NCBI GenBank assembly: GCA_019633425.1 | Contig: WSUB01000001.1 | Span: 310,001 to 374,000, forward strand | Direction of reading: 5' to 3' | DNA length: 64,000 bases | DNA from: Tulasnella sp. 424 | Taxonomy: Eukaryota; Basidiomycota; Agaricomycetes; Cantharellales; Tulasnellaceae | Part shown: one piece after another, positions 58,176 through 64,000 of the stretch | Layout of the letters: the number at the start of each line of letters is the position of its first letter | Position numbering within the stretch: position 1 is the first letter of the stretch | The notes under the pieces: generated by a model | Told to the model about the DNA's origin: nothing | Seen by the model: only the letters and a program-made list of their open reading frames with translations | The model's database searches: none | Made by a program: the position numbers and the translations under genes

Positions 58176-59358
58176 ATGATACTCTCGGGCAAGTCCTTCT
58201 CTCAAATCTTTCTTGGCACTCTTCTTCTTGCATCATCTCCCGCTTGGGCTGGTAAACGACGTCTTCCCTCAACCTCGGACCGCAGCAAGTACACCAAGTC
58301 CCATTCGTATGGGACCGACTACAGCTTCAATAAGAACGAGGGCTGGGAGCCCGTCCCTGTTTCTGATCTCCCATACAAGTATTCAATTCGTGCCAACCCG
58401 CCTCCCCCTTCTCAATTGACATTTAACGCAACGCGTCTCCTGTCAAGACGGTTCTCTGCACGCTGTGACGCCGAACCGCAACCCGAACCTCAACCCGAAC
58501 CTCAAGAGCAGCAAGTTCAAATTGAGCAACAACCAAAGCCAAAGGGACCTGAACCAAAACCTGTCGTCGTCGCCGAACAGCCCCCAGCCCAAAACCCGGC
58601 GCCAGCCCCCGATCCAGGCCCAGCCCCGGCTCCAGAATCGTCCGACGAGCCTCACCAAGTAGATATAGACCAGAATCCAGATGAGGAACACGAGCAGGGA
58701 GGTAGCGGACTTGCCATCGATGTCGCCGGTGACCTTGGTTCAACTGTGGATGACCTCAAGGGTACCGGGAAGCCGGAAGATGTCATAATTACCTGGTATG
58801 TCCTCTGCCGTACTCACTACCTTGCACATTCTGAGGTCTTATTTCCCTTAGGTACACGGGCCACGACCTAAAGAACCCCAGCTGCTGGCCCAACTCGAAG
58901 TGGGCTCCATCGGTGCGCTATCATTTCAGCTAATTCGGCTCGATGTCGTCTAACAGTTACCCCAGGATGAATCTTTCGCGTGTGCTGTAACTCTGGAAGG
59001 ATGGGAATCAAAGCCTGACTGCTTCAAGTTCCTCGAGCGTACGCACCACCCACTCCTTCGCCGCTTTCCCGAGTGCTAACATCGCCATTGCCGTTCCAGT
59101 CTGCAATGGCTCATCCAAGTGCATTTTCGTCCGCGTAGTCGACACTTGTGCTGGCTGTAAGAAGGGGAGCAAGCACGTCGACCTCACCAAGGCTGCTTTC
59201 AGCCAATTGGCTGATCTCGAAACTGGCAAGTTAACGGTTCAGATGCGATTAGCAACCACCCCACTCGACTGGTATGCCAAATTTCACCCTTGGGCCTTCA
59301 TCGTGGACTGATATTGGGTTTCATCAGGTTCGAGGATCTCTGGGGTCCCCAAGAGTAA
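58176..59358 (+). CDS. Secreted DPBB (expansin/barwin-like) protein
   Basis: Predicted extracellular protein. The start MILSGKSFSQIFLGTLLLAS is followed by SPAWAGKRR, a signal peptide with a cleavage-type site at AWA. A linker of about 150 residues is rich in Pro, Gln and Glu (EPQPEPQPEPQEQQ, APAPDPGPAPAPE). The C-terminal double-psi beta-barrel: EDVIITWYTGHDLKNPSCW (spliced), FACAVTLEGWESKPDCFKFL, SKCIFVRVVDTCAGCKKGSK, HVDLTKAAFSQLADLETGKL, then TPLDWFEDLWGPQE. The Gly-Tyr/Trp-x-Gly and the V-V-D-T-C-x-G-C motif with Asp fit the DPBB fold of fungal expansin-like and cerato-type small proteins; the Asp is catalytic-like in related hydrolytic enzymes. No carbohydrate-binding module follows. 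Substrate unknown. Confidence 0.85.
58471..58506 (+). repeat. 12-nt tandem repeat in the proline/glutamate linker
   Basis: Three copies of CCGAACC(G/T)CAA(C/G) encode EPQ-type steps in the DPBB protein. In frame, so copy number can change without frameshift. Confidence 0.75.
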
Positions 59359-59604
59359 TGTTGATCATTGGCGACGATTTTCTTCTGTCGCGTCCTAGTG
59401 GCGCTTACTTCGTTCTCGTTTCACCTTGTACTTTTTCCCCATTGACTTTATATGTAACTTCTGCTTGCTCGGCACGGGCCGTTTCTTGGGGCGAGCGACT
59501 ATGAACATCAGCGCGCGCTGTACTGGTAACCCCAGCCGACACCCGAAAATGCAAAATACATATTCTTTATAGCACAAGATTTCATTAATCCCTTAGTCTA
59601 TCGA

Positions 59605-62600
59605 TCAGGCTTTTACGCTGATTCTTTTGCGTTTCTTGCCGCCTTCAGCCAACCTAGCTCGAACCTTGGTTTCATCCATGTCTTCCTGTTCGTAGAAGTG
59701 AGCTACCCTGTTTGCTTCGTGCTGCTGTCGGAGGTATTGCAGAGCTGCGAGGTTGTAGCTGATCTCATCTTTCTGACGTTTGAGAGCGTCTCGAAGGTGT
59801 GTTCGTAAGTCGATGAGCACACCACGCATCGTGCGGTTGGAGACTATTTGGTGGTGGTGAGTGCGAAGGAGGAAGAATAGGATGCGGGAGATGAGAGGCG
59901 TGTTCCAGTCCTATCACATACGAATGAGATCAGATTGAGCTTTGAGATCAAAAACCCCTTTTTGACATACCTTTATCGCCCATTCGTTCAAATACGTCAT
60001 GAGTGAAACGACTTTGGAGAACGGCAGCACAAGAAGCGCATCATGGAGGGCCGTCGATTGGATGGCTTGAACGACCTTCAGAACATAGGCAGGCCCATCC
60101 AAGTCATACGCTGTTAGAACAGCATGGCGCGCTGGTAATGGGACCTTGTCCACTTCAGATGGAGGAACTTTTGCGATGATATCTTCGTAGTCTTGCATTA
60201 TCTTCCGGTCAGCGTCGCCTATCTCGAGTGCTTCCATGATCTTCTCCCCGGCCATTAGCGTGTCGGTAGTCTGCTTGTTCACTGCGGTGGACTCGGCTTC
60301 CGCAGGCCCGCCCTCGTCCCCCGCACCATCTTGATTTGGAATATGGTTGGGCCGGTTCATGGAGTCCACCACCCCCTTTTCATAGAGCTCTTCAAGCTCG
60401 CGCTCACGCTCTTCCTCGACGAAAAGCTAAACGCATCGTTCGCATTAGCAGCTCTCAGACGCCATGCAGAAGACCGTGAAGTACCTGGTCCTCGAGCTTC
60501 TCCCAAACACGAATGGACTTATCGTGCGAGCCCGTAACAACGAATTTCCCGTAGTTGCTGACCGCCAGAGCCCAGATCTCGCTGTGATGACCATCTAGCT
60601 TTTGGATGTTCACAAACTAAACGAAAGTTGGATACGTCAGCTCGCGGAGCTCTGTGTAGCAAGGACTATGAGGTCACCCTATCTCCATCCCAGTATTTCA
60701 CCCACTTGTCCTTTCCGACGGTCCAGAAGTAGTGCGAGTCCTTCTCGAACGCTACTTGCATGACGCTTTCTTCGTGAGCAAAAATAGACTTGTGACAGTC
60801 TCCGAAGTCCAAGCCCCAGATCTTGACGTTTTTATCGGCAGAGCAGGTGATGATGAGCTTGGAGTCTGACGATATATCCATAGCTAGAACTGGAAGCTAT
60901 AGCACCGGACTAATTGATCAATAAAATCTGGGTTTAATTGCTCTGAGAAACAACATGTCTCACCTTGTGGCCGTAGAGTGACAGGAAGAATTTTAGTGTG
61001 TCTTGATGGAATACTTTGACTGTCGCGTCCAGGAGGGCAACTGCTACAAACCGCCCGTCTGGGCTGTATCGGACTGCCAACACGTCATCAGTCATCTTCA
61101 GGGTCTTTTGCAAAACGATGCTGATAGCTGGCTTTTCCTATACATCGGGACATACGTAAGTATAAATGCTTTATTTGAGATCCAGCTGGACAGTCTCCAC
61201 CTGGTCAGCGTTGGACCCGACGTTGTATTCGAAGTCCCAGAACTTGACCTCTTTGTCGGCGCTACCTGTAGCCATCCCCAATTTGCTGGGTTTGACATGG
61301 ACAGACCATATCGTTCCGGCGTGAGCTTTGATAGTCTGGATGAGTGAAGAAGTCGCGAGATCATAAACCAACAGCTCCCCGGTTTTCGTTCCGACAACCA
61401 CCTACGGATAAAGCACGGTATGTCATGATCCCACTCACACGGTGGTATTAAAGGGCTTACATGTCGGTCTCCCGGTAGGAAAGTGCTGCAGATAGCGTAC
61501 TCGCAGTCCAATGTCCGGATGCAGGCGGTGGTTCGCATATTCCATATTTTCAATGAGCCATTCGAGCCGGAGGCAAGGAGTTCGTCCGTCGAACTTAGCG
61601 ATAGTGTCCGAATATCTGTGCGGTGTCCTGGGAGATCAAGGGAATATGTGCGGGTGACTTCCGGCGGCTCGTCGGATTTCGATTTGGGTTTTCGGGGAAT
61701 GCTATGAACCTCTAACGCGTTACTGCTGAACGCTAGGAGAACCTTTTCGAGACTTAATATTAGCACACATCGTACTGGTTGCGCCCAGCGCGGGGGTTTA
61801 CCTGGATACCGCTTTTCGTGACTTCCGCGTTGACGAAGTCGAAGGAACTAATCTTGCCGCCGCCTCTGACCGTCGCGTAGGACGAGAATAAATCCGTCAG
61901 GCTGACATCCTCATCTCCATCCTCCACAGGACCGTCAATGTCCTCGTCCATCGCTGTTCTTTCCCCCTTCTCCTGCTTTTTTCTCTGCTTCTCCCTCTGT
62001 CGCTGCTTTCTTCGGGCCCGCTTCTTCTTGATCTCTTCTTCCGTGCGAATGTTGAAGATCTCCACGGAGCGGTCATGGGATTGCACAGCAAGATAGGGCT
62101 CAGAGGGGTGGAAAGATATTTGAGATACGCGATGATGCAAAGTTAGCGGAAGCGTTCCGAGGGGATTGATCAATTTTGTGAGCTGAAGGGTTCCGCATCA
62201 GTGGTATTCTGTATCCTTGCTGCAGCGTACGGACCTCTCCAGACTCGTTTGTCCTGACACCTTCCCCAAGACCGTCGGAGTCGATGCTCCAGGCTTTCAG
62301 TTCTCCATCCGTACTTCCAGTAAAAATTAGTTCTCCAACAGGATCAACATCCATTGACCAAATCTCTGCTTGGTGCGCCACGACGGTCTGCATACAGTGC
62401 TGTGTGGTCAGGTCCCAGAGTTTCATGAATGTATCTCTTGACGTAGAGATCAAGAATCCAGGTGAGGCTGAACTGGAGCTCGAAGTGGCTGGGGCTGGGA
62501 TGATGAATCGAAGGGCGGTTACTGGGCCACGATGACCGCGTAGTCTGTCCATCCGTTAAACCAAAGACTCGCGTAAGAAAGGGTAAAGAGCTTGCCTGAA

Positions 62601-63114
62601 TAACCCTGTCTCCCCTTCTATATCCCACAAGATGATGTCGGTGTCTTGGGATGCTGAGGCGATTCGAGCACCTTGCTCGTCGAAGGCCAACGCGGTAACG
62701 GCTCGTTTGTGGCCATTGAAGGTGACAATTACGGTTCCAGTCGTCGAATCCCATAGTCTTAGAGATCCGTCTGCGTAACCAACGGCATATATATTTTTCT
62801 TGGGCGAATTAAGGACGCAAGTAACTTCCGATCGGTGACCAGTTTCGTGCCACATAGCCATCTGCGGATACCGGTGAGAGTAAAGCCAATACCACGGGCG
62901 TAGTAGCATACCATTTGGCCCTTCTTTACATCCCATACCAGAATATCTTCCAATGCGGGAACATATGCATGCTTCCCATCGAATATGGAGTTGGCGCCTG
63001 GGCTACAAACCAGACCGAATGCCTAAGTAGGCATAAATAAGCAAGCAATTCCAAAGTCTCTACAGCACAGATACTTACCTGGGTCGGCCCATGTCGCTGA
63101 TAAGCCTTGAGCAT
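59605..63114 (-). CDS. UTP12/DIP2 (WDR3), tandem-propeller SSU processome protein
   Basis: Nucleolar U3 snoRNP (UtpB) component needed for 18S rRNA. The start [12 protein letters not shown] is joined to [20 protein letters not shown]. Two WD40 propellers are visible: [255 protein letters not shown] Lys/Arg-rich insertion ([20 protein letters not shown]) sits between propellers. The C-terminal Utp12 domain is [20 protein letters not shown]. It ends [10 protein letters not shown]. About 950 residues. Divergent from the aminopeptidase, 142 bp. Confidence 0.92.
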
Positions 63115-63256
63115 CAAGGAGGATTGTACCGAAGGAAAATATGAGGAGACCCTTTCACAAACATTGGCAATCAACGGCACGACCCGGACTTGCCGGACGT
63201 ACCGCGCGCACATGTTAAACTCGAGTCGAACCTCACCTCTTCCTTCACCCTAGCCC

Positions 63257-64000
63257 ATGACAGCAATGACTTCGAGAACGATCAACGGTCCCAGAGCGGC
63301 TAAGGCATTCATCAACTTTGTCAACGCTTCGCCAACCCCTTTCCATGCTGTTCAGTCGGCATCCGCCCTGCTCGATGAAGCCGGATTCAAGCGCGTCGAC
63401 GAAGGGGCCAACTGGGAGAAGGACTTGACGGCAGGATCGAAATTTTATTACACTCGGTGATACTATTAATAAGTTAATGGCCCACCCTTTCCAACTGACT
63501 AATCGGATCTATTGGGCTGCAGAAATCAATCCTCGTTACTTGCGTTCACCATCCCATCCAGTGGCTTCAAGGAGGGAACTGGTGTCTCAGTCGTGGCCAC
63601 GCATACAGATAGTCCTAACCTACGGGTTCGTCCTATCAGCAAGCGATCGAAGGCAGGATACTTGCAGGGTGAGCACATAGACGCTTAGGTCCTTCCGGAT
63701 TCATCGTTCCCACCGTTTCTTCCTTCGCAGTTGGAGTAGAGACGTATGGAGGGGGTATCTGGCACTCCTGGTTCGATCGCGACCTCTCCTTGGCCGGTCG
63801 TGTCATCGTCTCTTCCAAATCTTCCGAGTCTACAAACGATCCAGCTGTCCTTCCCGAATTTACATCCAAACTCGTTCGCATCGACCGGCCCGTTCTTCGC
63901 ATCCCGACTCTCGCTATCCATTTGGATCGTGGAGTCAATGATGCGTTCAAGTTCAACAACGAGTCCGAATTCATTCCCATCCTTGGGCTGATTTCATCAC
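63257..64000 (+). CDS. Aspartyl aminopeptidase (M18), 5' part only
   Basis: Cut by the right edge of the window. Start [20 protein letters not shown], then [37 protein letters not shown] and GSKFYYTR. After an intron: [39 protein letters not shown] with the zinc-binding His of the M18 HTDSP motif, [64 protein letters not shown]. This matches the family from residue 1 on, with no missing start. It removes N-terminal Asp or Glu in the cytosol or vacuole. Confidence 0.92.

Noticed and set aside
1..64000. CRISPR arrays, prophage, insertion sequences, operons
   Set aside because: Nothing resembling regularly spaced repeats, integrases or transposases; spliced eukaryotic genes throughout.

Overview
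The window reads as a gene-dense piece of nuclear DNA from a basidiomycete fungus, probably an agaricomycete-type lineage; I do not name a species. The reasons are intron-rich genes with short introns (mostly 50-85 nt, GT..AG with CTNAC-like branch sites), intergenic gaps of 90-700 bp, and a gene set typical of filamentous fungi (Unc104-type kinesin-3, SLX4, EFR3, a formin with long proline tracts, small secreted DPBB protein). There are no tRNAs, rRNAs, CRISPR arrays or recognisable transposons that I could support.

Layout. 1-5.7 kb is a gene-poor stretch with no convincing coding sequence; it carries repeated short CT-rich motifs. From 5.7 to 64 kb there are about 24 well supported genes: PNUTS-like PP1 regulator (-), kinesin-3 (-), IMP3 (+), mitochondrial Obg GTPase MTG2 (-), a bZIP protein (-), two weak small genes (-), mitochondrial IF3 (+), a UBE2H/Ubc8-type E2 (+), TIP41 (+), complex I NDUFB9 (-), Gemin2 (-), THOC3/Tex1 WD40 (+), two tandem small heat-shock proteins (+), a large disordered orphan (-), a nucleoside hydrolase (+), a formin (-), SLX4 (+), folylpolyglutamate synthase (-), a small BRCT protein (+), EFR3 (+), VPS52 (-), a secreted DPBB/expansin-like protein (+), UTP12/DIP2 (-) and the 5' end of an aspartyl aminopeptidase (+), which is cut by the window edge.

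Most genes are housekeeping and are not an operon-like system. Recurrent themes are ribosome and RNA work (IMP3 and UTP12 of the small-subunit processome, THOC3, Gemin2, PNUTS), mitochondria (MTG2, mtIF3, NDUFB9, perhaps FPGS), phosphatase signalling (PNUTS for PP1, TIP41 for PP2A-like enzymes) and cytoskeleton or membrane traffic (kinesin-3, formin, EFR3, VPS52). Several pairs are head-to-head with only 140-300 bp between start codons, so shared promoters are likely.

The observations I rate highest are a 12-nt microexon that encodes the core of the kinesin P-loop, a GC-AG intron that splits the bZIP basic region, a 12-mer present three times in the gene-poor stretch, the heat-shock-element-bearing sHsp pair, and a 250-residue single-BRCT protein with a SUMO-interaction-like motif. 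I did not find a clear new multi-gene system. Gene models were spliced by eye from codon phase and family conservation; phase sums were checked fully for PNUTS, IMP3, bZIP, both sHsps and the BRCT protein. Others may have individual exon edges wrong.
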